Source: Oncomelania hupensis (lineage: Eukaryota; Mollusca; Gastropoda; Littorinimorpha; Pomatiopsidae). From it: DNA of 64,000 bases. The notes below the pieces were generated by a model. The model saw nothing but the letters and a program-made list of their open reading frames with translations. It was not told where the DNA came from and did not search any database. Position 1 is the first letter of the stretch, and each line of letters starts with the position of its first letter. Position numbers and translations under genes: made by a program. The stretch covers positions 278,501 through 342,500 of the forward strand of contig JBAHVR010000300.1 of assembly GCA_036898135.1 (NCBI GenBank), written 5' to 3'. Positions 54,500 through 64,000 of this stretch are shown one piece after another.

Positions 54500-55340
54500 A
54501 TTCCCTCTTCGTTGTTTAGAAAGCAATGTTCACGGTAGTGTCCATAAATTAAAGCTAGATCTATATTGTTTTTGAATTTAATCATATAATAGGTCTACAT
54601 CTACTGTTCTACTGCTTGGCATCTTGCCAAACTCTGGTCGGGGCAAATTTTGTCTTGTATAATCTTTCTCGGAAAGCAAAAAATAGCATGTTCATCTGCA
54701 GTCTTTCTTTTAATAATTATCGGGCTTGCCCTATGGCTATTACTGCGGGATCTATGCCTGTGTGGTATCAAAGTCTTTGGCAGAATGTTATTATTGCCAA
54801 CATTGATAGAAAACAGTGTTCAGTGCAGATAAAAAAAGAGCATTATTTAAAGTACACACACACACACATACACACACACCCACACATACACACACAATTC
54901 GGCCATTAAGGTCGACTACAGCTACAACAAACTTCCGCTATAATGAAAGGGAACACATTAGAGAGCTTTAGGAAGTACATAAACTGGGTTCGTAGTTCGT
55001 TTTCGTAGTACCTCCTCGACTTCCTCTCCCCCTCCCCCCATTCATAACACACCCCACCCTCCCTCTGCCCTTCCCCCCCTCCTCCGCCACTTTTTTTCCT
55101 TCCCTGACTAGGTCATAACTTTTGCGCTTCTGGAAGAGGACAACGACAGCCTCATTGTCACTACGCAGAAAATTTCGTTGCTTGAAAATGCGGAATTTTT
55201 ATCATTTTGACGAACGAATCGTGATTCTCATGTAAGTGTCTAATTTTTTTGCATATTTCGGGTCAATTGGTATAAACGTAAACTTGAATACATGCTTTGA
55301 CTGTATTCTCTCACCATCTGTTGTTTCTGATTTATTAAAA
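54500..55340. other. unassigned, with (CA)n tract and C/T-rich patch
   Basis: (CA)n at 54855-54893 and a pyrimidine-rich patch at 55015-55100. No gene. Confidence 0.45.
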
Positions 55341-55344
55341 TAGG

Positions 55345-55985
55345 TATACTTTGCTCTTTAAAAAAGCGTGCTGTTTTGGGCTTGTTTTGCTTTCAGATGT
55401 AAAACGGAGATGTTTGTGGTTCTGATTAAGATTTTTAACATACGTTTTGCATTATGTATTGATTCCAAGTGTCTACCATGGGCATGAAAAGATGTAAAAT
55501 AACTTTTCTCGTGTTTTCTTATGAATATGCACGAGCAGCTCTTGGTTTGGATGAGCCCTATACTCTAATAGGGTCGTAGGTCTAAACGGGCTGGGGGAAC
55601 ATGTAGGTTAGAGTAGGCAATGAACACAAGTTGGGACCATAGAAGCTCTTAAATTTGTGTTTTAAAAATAAAATAAGTGAAAAAAATTACCAATGCCCTA
55701 TCCTAAACTTCAACTAAACTTTCGTTGGTAAAGATGTCTGTTTTATTAGCTCGTAATGAACCAAATCTAAAGACTCGTGCGTTTTCGAAGAGAACAACCT
55801 CCGCAAATTATATAGTAATGATGGCATTTACATCCTCTGGATAATGACGAACAAAACTTCGTCTGTAACTAAAGGCGTTGCCGCTTCAGAACCGCAGGCA
55901 CCGAAGAAAAGTTCCCGATTGCATAACCGGAAACAAAAGGGATCACTGCGAGCCAAGTTTCGCTGGTCGAACGAAAGATCTCGAT
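55345..55985. repeat. repeat family C, copy 2
   Basis: Partner of 51722-52450; shows the empty site for the 76-bp insertion ('GCCGCTTCAGAACCGCAGG'). Confidence 0.85.
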
Positions 55986-55989
55986 TTTT

Positions 55990-57178
55990 TTCATTACTTC
56001 GTTGTAAGCGTGATCGACTATATTGATCTGGCTCCTGAGACATGCATGTATTATATGCCTGGGGGAATATAAGCCTTGGGGAACATAGAAATGCTCCCGT
56101 TATTTTTACTACACGTAGGGAAGAGGTGTGACCAGCACCTGAAGGTACGTGGTACGTTGTGGCTATTGAAACATTAGCCATGATTAGGAACTGTTCTCTC
56201 TAATGTCATTAATTACTCTAACTTAGTTACATTTTTGTTTTCTGTCTTGCTTTTCTCGAGTATACAAGACGAACACATTTTTAAGGATCATTTTAGAACA
56301 ATCGGAGGACTCTCAAATGAAAGAAGAACAACAAGAACGAGAACCAGAAAACAGAAGAGCGTGTCAAACCTGCCAGACCCGTGCATAAAATGGCCAGAAC
56401 AAAGAAGAGCAGTTTTATGCTGAAAGAAGAACCGCACATGGCGACCCACTACAGCTCCTGACTTTTCTGTTCCTTGGCCACAATCGTCAGCTAGCATGGA
56501 TCCAGAACTCGATCTCAAAACGGCTTCATTCCTCAGAAATAAGAATATCGTGAAAAGTCAAAAGACGCACCCACCACTGTTTTGCATATATATGCCAATA
56601 TGCGTGTATCAACGTACCTCACCAGAACGAGACGGGATACAAGTGACGTAAACATGATGTAATACCAGCGACGAAAACATGAAGGTGACGTAAGTATAGG
56701 TCTCGGCCAATCTTTTTGGGAGAGTGGTCTTGGCAGCCTGGTGATCATCATTATTATAATGAGGTGGTCATCAACATCATGTATTCAAATGCAGGAGAGC
56801 ACTCTCACTTTTGTAACTTAAAATCTGTACAAGCAATCATTCAACCATCTACTGTCCTTCCATAAGGTAAATTATTCAATAATCCACCCCAGCCTCTTTT
56901 AAGAGTAGGGCGGGGATCTTACTTGGAGTGGGATGTATTATTTAATCAATACCTGCTTATCTTATTTATTATTAAGTGCATATGTACTCAACGTTGACAA
57001 AGGAGAGACCATCAAGACCGCAAGTCATTCAAATGTGTTTCCAGACACTCACACACATGGCTGAAAAATAACCATTTTCATAAGTGTTCATGTGCTTGTC
57101 GGTGTTGTGGCTCGGCTACTATGATAATGATTTATCAAAGTTCATTGAGATATAGCTTCCAGCGGACTGACCGACTGA
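55990..57178. other. unassigned
   Basis: No gene or repeat recognised. Confidence 0.4.
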
Positions 57179-58398
57179 CATCCTATCCTATCCCGTAACT
57201 CGAAGGTCGTAGGGGCACCACAGATGATCGTTTAACCAGCGTACTCCATCTTTCTCTGTCCTCAGTAACCCTCATGGCTTCTCTCAGTGTCAAACCAGTC
57301 CATACTCGAATGTTGTGCTTCCACCTCTTCTTTGGCCTCCCTCTTCTTCTACCTCCTTGCCCTGTGCCTTGCAGGATGGTCTTTGCAAGGCTTGATGCTC
57401 TGGTGATGTGGCCATACCATCGGAGTTTCCGTTTCTTCACCACTGTGAGCAGGTCATCGTGTTGTCCAATGACTTGTGTGATGGTCTGTCGGATTTCGTT
57501 GTTGGTGAGGTGATGAGTATAGGAAATGCCCAGAAGTCTTCTGTAGCACCTCATCTCCATACTATAAAAAAAAATTCTTCGTTGTAGATCTGCTGTGAGA
57601 GTCCATGTTTCGCCAGCGGATAGGAAAATGGAGATGACAAGGGAGCGCAGCAGTCTTACCTTGGAATGTAGACTGATGGTCCTGTCTTTCCAAATGGGCT
57701 TCAACCTTGTCAGGGCAGCAGTTGTTTGTGCGATCCTGGAGAGGACTTCCTGTCGGGACCCATTGTCTGTTTCAATGGCTCCTAAATATCTTAAGCTATG
57801 CACTGTGTTGGTCATCATTTTGGTCTTCTCTGCACTTATTTCCATTCCATAGGCTCTGGAGGTGGTGTCAAGCCTCTCTACCCGCTGTTCAAGTTCTTGT
57901 TTCTCTCCAGCCAATCCATCAATGTCAATCGCAAAACGGAAGTTGGAGATTGCTCTACCCCTTATACTGACTGTGCCTTTGTGGTCTGCAATTGCATCTG
58001 ACATGACGCGCTCTAGGAAGATGTTAAAGAGTGTTGGAGAGAGTAGACATCCTTGACGCACACCGATTGTTGTTCTGAAACAGTTTCCGATGGCGCCGTT
58101 GTGGAGGACTGCACTGGTAGCTTTGTCATTCAGGCTTTTGATGACTTCAATTATTTTAGGGTTGATGTTTTACACTCTCGTGGTTGCCCACAGAGCTGCA
58201 TGCCAGACTCGGTCAAATTCTTTCTTGAAGTCTACAAACACATGATATAGATGTTGGTGCTGTAAGTATTTCTCGCAGATTATTCTGAGGTTGAAAATCT
58301 GTTCAGTGGTACTTCACCCTGCCCTGAATCCTGTTTGTTCTTCAGCTATGATTTGTTCAGCTTGGAGTTTCAACCTGTTGAATATTATTATCCGGAGG
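57179..58398 (-). mobile_element. RTE-type LINE, RT to 3' end
   Basis: The 292-residue open part (57183-58061) runs from the motif B region RQGCLLSPTLFNIFLE to the terminus PLRPSSYGIG. Upstream to 58398, in broken frames, is motif A (HVFVDFKKEFDRVWH). The catalytic FADDIDGL reads FAIDIDGL, so the first Asp is lost. The 3' tail is GGATAGGATG. Endonuclease absent. Confidence 0.88.
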
Positions 58399-58399
58399 A

Positions 58400-58575
58400 C
58401 CTTCCTGGGATGAATAGCATTTATATTGTGTCTAAATGAATTTTTGTTACAATTTACGTGTCTGTGTGTTCGTCTTCGGTATTTCATGTTTTACCTTTTA
58501 CTTAATTTTTCTGTTTTGCTTTGCTGTAAAGAGCTTTGAGCTCTAGTGTGGAAGGGCGCTCTACAAATGTTAATT
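58400..58575 (+). mobile_element. LINE/SINE 3'-end fragment between two RTE copies
   Basis: Contains GTAAAGAGCTTTGAGCTC, GAAGGGCGCTCTACAAATG and TTAATTATATA, a layout typical of LINE/SINE 3' ends in invertebrates. No coding. Confidence 0.5.
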
Positions 58576-58577
58576 AT

Positions 58578-59486
58578 ATATAAAAACAGCGCCATCGGGA
58601 ACTGGTTCAGAACAACAATCGGTGTGCGTCAAGGATGCCTACTCTCTCCAACACTCTTCAACATCTTCCTAGAGCGCATCATGTCAGATGCTCTTGCAGA
58701 TCACGAAGGCACAGTCAGCATAGGGGGTAGAGCAATCTCCAATCTTCGTTTTGCGGATGACATTGATGGATTGGCTGGAGAGGAACAAGAACTTGAACAG
58801 CTGGTTCAGAGGCTTGACACCACCTCCAGAGCTCATGGAATGGAAATAAGTGCAGAGAAGACCAAAATGATGACCAACAACACCAATGGCATCAACACGG
58901 ACATCAAAGTCCAAGGCCAATCCCTCAACACAGTGCATAGCTTCAAATATTTAGGAGCCATTGTATCAGACAATGGGTCCCGGCAGGAAGTCCTCTTCAG
59001 GATCGCACAAGCAACTGCTGCCCTGACAAGGTTGAAGCCCATTTGGAAAGGCAAGACCATCAGTTTACATTCCAAGGTAAGACTGCTGCGCTCCCTTGTC
59101 ATCTCCATTTTCCTATATGCTTGCGAAGCGTGGACCCTCGCAGCAGGTCTCCAACGAAGAATACAAAGCATGGAGATGAGGTGCTACAGAAGACTTCTGG
59201 GCACTTCCTATACCCAACACATCACCAACGACGACGTCCGACAGACCATCACACAAGCCATCGGACAACACGATGACCTGCTCACAGTGGTGAAGAAACG
59301 GAAACTCCGATGGTATGGCCACGTCACCAGATCATCAGGTCTTGCACAGACTATTCTGCTAGGCACAGTGCAAGGAGGTAGAAGAAGTAGCCGACCGAAA
59401 AAGAGGTGGGAGGACAACATTCGAGAATGGACTGGTTTGACACTGAGCGAAGCCATCACGGCTGCTGAGGACAGATAAAGATGGAG
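58578..59486 (+). mobile_element. RTE-type LINE, first part of a copy split by a CR1-like LINE
   Basis: An open frame of ~300 residues covers the RT end with intact FADDIDGLAG, HSFKYLGAIVSDNG, the CEAWTLAAGLQRR segment and EWTGLTLSEAI. It stops at TAA (GAA in other copies) just before the junction. The remaining 69 bp lie at 63037-63105. Confidence 0.88.
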
Positions 59487-59872
59487 TTTTTTTTTTTAAA
59501 CAAATAGTTTTATTCAAGGAAAAAACATATAATTTCAAACAATGATTTACAGGATAGGCAACAAGCAAGCTTATATAAGCCCACCCTGTATGACAAAATT
59601 CTACATAATAATTAATTGACAGGCAACTGATAGTTGCATATAATTAAAGAAGAATACAACAATTTAAAAAGATAATATAATAAATTAATTAAAGATAATA
59701 AGGTTTAGTAAATAATTACACGGACACACACGCACACACATATATATAAATAAATAAATAACTAAAAGAAACAAATAAAAACAATGAATCAAATAATTAG
59801 CTACAAATTAAATGCGTATATTACTAAGAAATTGACACTTTTAAACCAATAATTGAAAAAGGAGACGTGTGT

Positions 59873-59873
59873 T

Positions 59874-59926
<53 letters not shown>

Positions 59927-59938
59927 GAGAGAGAGATG
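59873..59938. repeat. (GT)n(GA)n microsatellite in the LINE 3' UTR
   Basis: GTGTGTGTGTGTG then GAGAGAGAGAG. A similar compound repeat lies at 63104-63257. Confidence 0.95.
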
Positions 59939-59987
59939 GTTTGAGCTGAACACCGGGACGTTTGTGCGGTGAAGCGGAAAATTTCAC

Positions 59988-62900
59988 TTAACGAAAACGC
60001 TTTGACTGTTTGATAAACTCTTGAGTGGTACTGAAAAGAAGTTGATTGTCAGATAGAGAAAAGGTTTGGTTTCCGTGCAGTAAGTTATTTAACGATACTT
60101 GTTCTTGCTTGAGGGTAGCGATGGTAGTTATTCTGATGTTAGTATAGAGGGGACAGTGAAAGAGAAAATGTTCGACAGTTTCATTTTGAAAGCCACATGA
60201 GCATGAGGGGTTGTTAGTTAAATGCCGAGTGAACAGATCGTGATTGAGATCACTCATATTCCTTCTAAGTCGACAGTGTATTATTTGGTCTTGCCTTTTT
60301 CCAATGTAAAAATGCGGAGGATTGCAAGGGTCGTCTTTGTGAAGATAACGTTTAAATGCTCCTATTGATGTGGTTTGCTGTATGCTGTCTGGTAGAGAAT
60401 TCCACAGCACAGTGGTTGATGGAAAGAAGGAGGTGTGGAAAATTTCAGTTTTATGACGAGGGATATTCCTTTCAAGCAGTCTACGTCGGTGGTACGGATT
60501 TGTACTGGCAACAAGAGGTGGAAGAAGATTATGCAAGTATTGAGGCACATAATTATTTACTATTTTGTCGTACATTATTAGTTTGTGTCTTTCTCGACGA
60601 GCTTTTAAAGAACAAAAACCAGATTCCATATAGAGAGTTTCGTGGCTAGTGCCCCTCACTAAACCAGTTATTGTTCGTAACCCTTCAAGATGCAAATTTT
60701 CTAAAACGTTTGCTTGGGCTTGTGTACAATTATCATATAAGATGTCGGCATAGTCAAAAATGGGCAGGATAAATGATTTGTACATAATTTCAAGTGATTT
60801 TCTATTTAGGGAATACTTAAATGATTTTAGACAATTCAGTAATAGTTTTACCTTACTTTCTATGTTTGCAATATGTTCGTCCCATTTACAGTTGTTTTGT
60901 AACATCACACCTAAATGTTTGTGATGCGCTGATTCTGATAATAACGTGTTATCGAAGAATAAAGGGGGTATTATGTTTTTGTCACGTCGGATTGTGAGAA
61001 GTTCGGTTTTTGTTTGGTTAAATTTAACTTTCCAAGTAAGCGACCAATTCTCAATTTTTCTTAAGTCCGACTGTAAAATCTCGGCTCGTCTGTTCGGATT
61101 TGTATCGCTGTGCGACATGCTTGTGTCGTCTGCAAACAGCTTCATAATAGATGTAATATTTTCAACTATGTCATTTATGTAAATTAGAAAAAGCAATGGT
61201 CCTAATACCGACCCTTGAGGAACCCCAGCTGTAACAAGTCTGGGCTGCGACTTTTCATTTTTAAGGACAACCACTTGGTGTCTGTTACTGAGGTAGTTTT
61301 CAAGGAATGTAAGGAGGTTTCCTCGGATCCCTATAGCGTTCAATTTGTGAATTAGGCCTTTATGCCAGACGCGATCAAAGGCCTTGGATATGTCAAAGAA
61401 AACCGATTGCGTCGTTGTGCCCTGGTCAAAGTTTGTGCACATATTGTTGTATATACTAAGCAGTTGGTTTATTGTGGAGTCACCGGTTTGGAAGCCAGAT
61501 TGTGCTGCTGAAATAAGGTTGGACTTAAGAAAATCGTAAATATACTTGTGAATGCATCGTTCGAGAACTTTTCCGACGCAGCTGAGCAGCGAAATCGGAC
61601 GGTAATTGGCACACGAATCGCGGTCTCCTTTCTTGTAAAGCGGGGTCACATGTGCTAGTTTCCAGTTAGTAGGGAAGGTATTTTCTATTAGGCATCTATT
61701 GAAAAAAGAGGATAATGGTTTCGAAAGAATATGAACAGCAGATATTAAGAGTTTGTTGTGAATCATATCAGGGCCAGTAGCTTTATTTTTCTTTAGATTT
61801 AATATAGTGTTAGATACATCCTGTGGTGTTATATATAAATCTGTCAGTTCTTGCTCATTTTGAAAAAGCGGAGGAAGCGGGTCGTCGGGGTCTGTAATGG
61901 TAGACTGTTCAGCAAAATATTCGTTTAGGATATCAGCTTTTTGGTTGTTTTTGTCGTACAAGATGCCATTATGCAGTATAGGAGGAATATCATCTGAGTG
62001 TAGGCCTTTCTTCTGCATAAACAAGTTTACTAGTTGCCACCATTGTTTAGTACCAAATTTGTCTGGATTAGAAACGTCCTCATTTAGCTGGTTATGATAT
62101 TCGGTTTTCCGTGTTCTAATTTTATCGATTACGTTATTTCTTGCGATTCTAAAGTTAGACCAGTCATCGGGATTGTTTGTGCGTTTTGATTTCTTATGGA
62201 GCTTATTACGTTCCTTCAAGAGATTTTTAATATCATTATTGAACCATGGCGCGTCGTGTGGGCGTATTGTGACAGTTTTTACAGGCATGCAAAGTTTGGC
62301 TATTTCAAAGAATGTTTTAGTAAATATTTCGCAACTTTCGTCCACACTAAAATCTGAAAATATTTTGTTCCAATCTTCCTGATTCAGTAGTGCGTGGAAT
62401 TTGTCTGTGTCTATTTTATCATAGTTGTAAAGAGTGCGCTTAAATCTGATGTTTTTGATAGATTTTTGGTTAAGAGTAACGTAAGGAACACTATGATCAC
62501 TACAGAAAGGAGGAGAAACATCGACGGCTTTGATTAGACTAGGACTTTGTGTTAAGATATGATCAATACAAGAGCTGGTGGTGGCGGTAATACGTGTGGG
62601 TGATTGGACTAACTGATGGAGCTGGAAGAGATTTATAATATCAAGGTAGTGGTGTGATGGGTTGTTAAGCCAATCTGTATTAAAGTCGCCTAATACAATA
62701 TATTTCTTCATATCGTCGTCTGCTTTATTTATGCTCTCACTAATTAAATTCCAGTATTGTATGTTAGCGCTCGGTGGGCGATAGAAGGAACCAACTAACA
62801 GGGCTTCATGATTGTTTAGTTTTGTTTCAATCCACACGGCTTCTAGGTCAGGGATGGCTAGGTCAAGTCTAGGTTTGCAGTAAAGATTGTTTCTAACATA

Positions 62901-63026
62901 GACAGCTACGCCACCATAGGCGCTTCCTGGTCTGTCTAATCTAACAGGAGGATGAAAGTTCGAGAGAAGTAACGCGTTGTTGTCGTGTTGGTTAGAAAGC
63001 CATGTTTCTGATACTGCAATAATATC
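59988..63026 (-). CDS. CR1-like LINE ORF2: endonuclease (partial)-reverse transcriptase
   Basis: The frame is open from the 5' truncation point. Before the GTG at 62837 it already encodes DIIAVSETWLSNQ and AYGGVAVYVRNNL of the APE endonuclease. On the 949-residue count from that GTG, the endonuclease continues with FYRPPS (18-23), LGDFNTD (49-55), IDHI (91-94) and SDH (113-115). The RT lies at about 340-640: NYRPISLLSC, FFDISKAFDRVWHKGL, AGVPQGSVLGPLLF and FADD at 568-571. The C-terminus carries LWNSLPDSIQQ, then CSCGFQNETVEHFLFHC, a Cys/His motif seen in this LINE group. There is no RNase H. The first ~60 endonuclease residues are missing, so it cannot act alone, but no internal stop has arisen and the insertion is young. 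Confidence 0.9.
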   Translation of the reverse strand, partial: DIIAVSETWLSNQHDNNALLLSNFHPPVRLDRPGSAYGGVAVYVRNNLYCKPRLDLAIPDLEAVWIETKLNNHEALLVGSFYRPPSANIQYWNLISESINKADDDMKKYIVLGDFNTDWLNNPSHHYLDIINLFQLHQLVQSPTRITATTSSCIDHILTQSPSLIKAVDVSPPFCSDHSVPYVTLNQKSIKNIRFKRTLYNYDKIDTDKFHALLNQEDWNKIFSDFSVDESCEIFTKTFFEIAKLCMPVKTVTIRPHDAPWFNNDIKNLLKERNKLHKKSKRTNNPDDWSNFRIARNNVIDKIRTRKTEYHNQLNEDVSNPDKFGTKQWWQLVNLFMQKKGLHSDDIPPILHNGILYDKNNQKADILNEYFAEQSTITDPDDPLPPLFQNEQELTDLYITPQDVSNTILNLKKNKATGPDMIHNKLLISAVHILSKPLSSFFNRCLIENTFPTNWKLAHVTPLYKKGDRDSCANYRPISLLSCVGKVLERCIHKYIYDFLKSNLISAAQSGFQTGDSTINQLLSIYNNMCTNFDQGTTTQSVFFDISKAFDRVWHKGLIHKLNAIGIRGNLLTFLENYLSNRHQVVVLKNEKSQPRLVTAGVPQGSVLGPLLFLIYINDIVENITSIMKLFADDTSMSHSDTNPNRRAEILQSDLRKIENWSLTWKVKFNQTKTELLTIRRDKNIIPPLFFDNTLLSESAHHKHLGVMLQNNCKWDEHIANIESKVKLLLNCLKSFKYSLNRKSLEIMYKSFILPIFDYADILYDNCTQAQANVLENLHLEGLRTITGLVRGTSHETLYMESGFCSLKARRERHKLIMYDKIVNNYVPQYLHNLLPPLVASTNPYHRRRLLERNIPRHKTEIFHTSFFPSTTVLWNSLPDSIQQTTSIGAFKRYLHKDDPCNPPHFYIGKRQDQIIHCRLRRNMSDLNHDLFTRHLTNNPSCSCGFQNETVEHFLFHCPLYTNIRITTIATLKQEQVSLNNLLHGNQTFSLSDNQLLFSTTQEFIKQSKRFR

Positions 63027-63036
63027 AAAGATGGAG

Positions 63037-63105
63037 TATGCTGGTTAAACGATCATCCGTGGTGCCCCTACGACCTCCGGGTTACGGGACAGGATAGGAT
63101 AGGAT
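63037..63105 (+). mobile_element. RTE-type LINE, 3' tail after the nested CR1-like LINE
   Basis: TATGCTGGTTAAACGATCAT, then CGTGGTGCCCCTACGACC and ACAGGATAGGATAGGATA, completes the 58578-59486 copy. Confidence 0.92.
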
Positions 63106-63188
63106 ATATGTATGTGTGTGTGTGTGTGTGTGTGGTTGTGTGTGTGGGGGTGTGGGTGTGTGCGTGTGTGTCTTTATGTATGGGTGTA

Positions 63189-63257
<69 letters not shown>
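63104..63257. repeat. (GT)n(GA)n compound microsatellite
   Basis: GT-rich to about 63170, then GA to 63257. It starts exactly at the RTE tail. Confidence 0.95.
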
Positions 63258-63261
<4 letters not shown>

Positions 63262-63696
63262 GGCTTTTAAAAAGTCTTTTGCCAGTCTCTGTGACAAGTC
63301 AATAGCTGACAAATTTATTCTTAGGCACCCTACAGCAATTTAAAAAAAAAAGACTAGGTAATACAGACAAAAAAATCAATATGGCAAAACAGTCTACACT
63401 AATTAAATAAATAAAACGGCAAAACTGTGAAGCTTCTTCACTATTCAACTGAAAATACTGTGTACAATGGAACACAAGATCAAGGTTGAACAACATCAAC
63501 AAAACAAGTAAATACACACGGCAGGATAAGCATAAAAAATATTGCAGATATTAGAGTCATCCACCAATTTTTCACCCTTCATGCAATGGTTATAGGCTAA
63601 TTTCCACAGACAAATCTGATATTTCTTCCTTTCCATATGTGACGGACTGGACGGAGGAACTGACCACGCTATGGAGAGATTGTCTCCCTTTGGGCG
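63258..63696. other. unassigned
   Basis: Nothing recognised. Confidence 0.4.
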
Positions 63697-63912
63697 GCTT
63701 TATGGCCACTGTCGCTGTCTTTCTCATTTGCTCTTTCTCATTTCTGCTCTGTTCTATCAATCTGCTATACTATCTTCTTCTTCGCTAGACCAGTCATCTA
63801 CCCTTTTTCTTGAAAACCTTTCCGGGACAAGACTCCTTATTTGTGTATGAGGTCTGTTGGATCAGCTTGGGAATATTGGACGCTTTCTGCCAGGTGGTCA
63901 CTAAGGCACTAA
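63697..63912 (+). mobile_element. family A retroelement, copy A5 (5' part)
   Basis: Starts inside the element (CACTGTCGCTGTCTTTCTC) and continues through CTTCTTCGCTAGACCAGTC and 'GGACGCTTTCTGCCAGGTGG' to CACTAAGGC, then stops. It shows the uninterrupted sequence at the site where A1 carries its nested transposon. Confidence 0.85.
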
Positions 63913-64000
63913 GACTAGACAATTTCCAAAATTAAAACAAACAAGCTTGGGGACAAGACGTTAAAACACTGATACATATCGCCTGTGCTTTAGTTAGATC

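Larger units (their letters stand above)
59487..63026 (-). mobile_element. CR1-like LINE (5'-truncated), nested in the RTE
   Basis: Exact 10-bp target duplication AAAGATGGAG (59477-59486 and 63027-63036). The 3' end (low coordinate) has AATAAA (59509-59514 on the minus strand) and a short A tail. A 500-bp 3' UTR holds a GT/GA microsatellite. The 5' end is inside the endonuclease. Confidence 0.93.

Noticed and set aside
58578..59460. Calling the RTE frames host genes (databases often label such proteins as developmental factors)
   Set aside because: RT motifs (QGCLLSPTLFNIFLE, FADDIDGL), repeated 5'-truncated copies and GGATAGG tails show a LINE.

Overview
This is eukaryotic, intergenic, AT-rich DNA. 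It is probably from a mollusc and most likely a gastropod. That is inferred from the mix of RTE, CR1-like, I-type, Gypsy, DIRS and Polinton relics and from repeats rich in 'TGACCTTGACC' and 'CCAAGTTTGGTTGTG' that I associate with mollusc genomes; the species cannot be fixed from the sequence. I found no convincing host protein-coding exon and no rRNA or tRNA gene in the 64 kb. The window is mostly nested mobile elements, several with insertion boundaries that can be read to the base.

Region 1 (0.26-9.4 kb): a degraded Polinton/Maverick-like DNA transposon with ~350-bp terminal inverted repeats and a 6-bp target duplication. It holds a decayed major capsid protein and packaging ATPase, DIRS-type gag and reverse transcriptase relics, two RTE LINE tails, a 246-bp tandem duplication and, inside its left terminal repeat, a ~560-bp non-autonomous retroelement ('family A') that is itself split by a DNA transposon. 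Region 2 (9.4-17.7 kb): a 30-bp minisatellite of about 160 monomers, monomeric at its left end and organised as a 60-bp dimer further right. It is interrupted by two DNA transposons with exact 7-bp target duplications and by one LINE 3' end. Region 3 (17.7-26.3 kb): a TGACCTTGACC-rich repeat, RTE and CR1-like LINE fragments, a SINE with a tRNA-like box A and a 5S-rRNA-like segment, and microsatellites.

Region 4 (26.3-31.7 kb, minus strand): a nearly full-length I-superfamily LINE with gag-like ORF1 and an intact ORF2 (endonuclease, reverse transcriptase, RNase H). Its 3' tail is shared with family A, which suggests that family A is mobilised by it. Region 5 (34.3-43.2 kb): a young Ty3/Gypsy element with 1.21-kb LTRs and CACAA target duplications. 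Its domain order is gag-protease-integrase-RT, as in the Gmr1 group, and the RT/RNase H end is deleted. It sits inside a small foldback element, next to a 5'-truncated copy of the I-type LINE.

Region 6 (46.2-57 kb): a split repeat containing an RTE LINE and a tandem tRNA-headed repeat, a second copy of the transposon family seen at 0.6-2.2 kb, a duplicated unclassified ~700-bp repeat, and a cluster of family A copies with a MITE and long AT/TAA microsatellites. Region 7 (57.2-63.1 kb): two head-to-head RTE copies, one split by a 3.5-kb CR1-like LINE with an exact 10-bp target duplication. The proteins seen are self-propagation proteins of these elements; together the insertions give a relative chronology.
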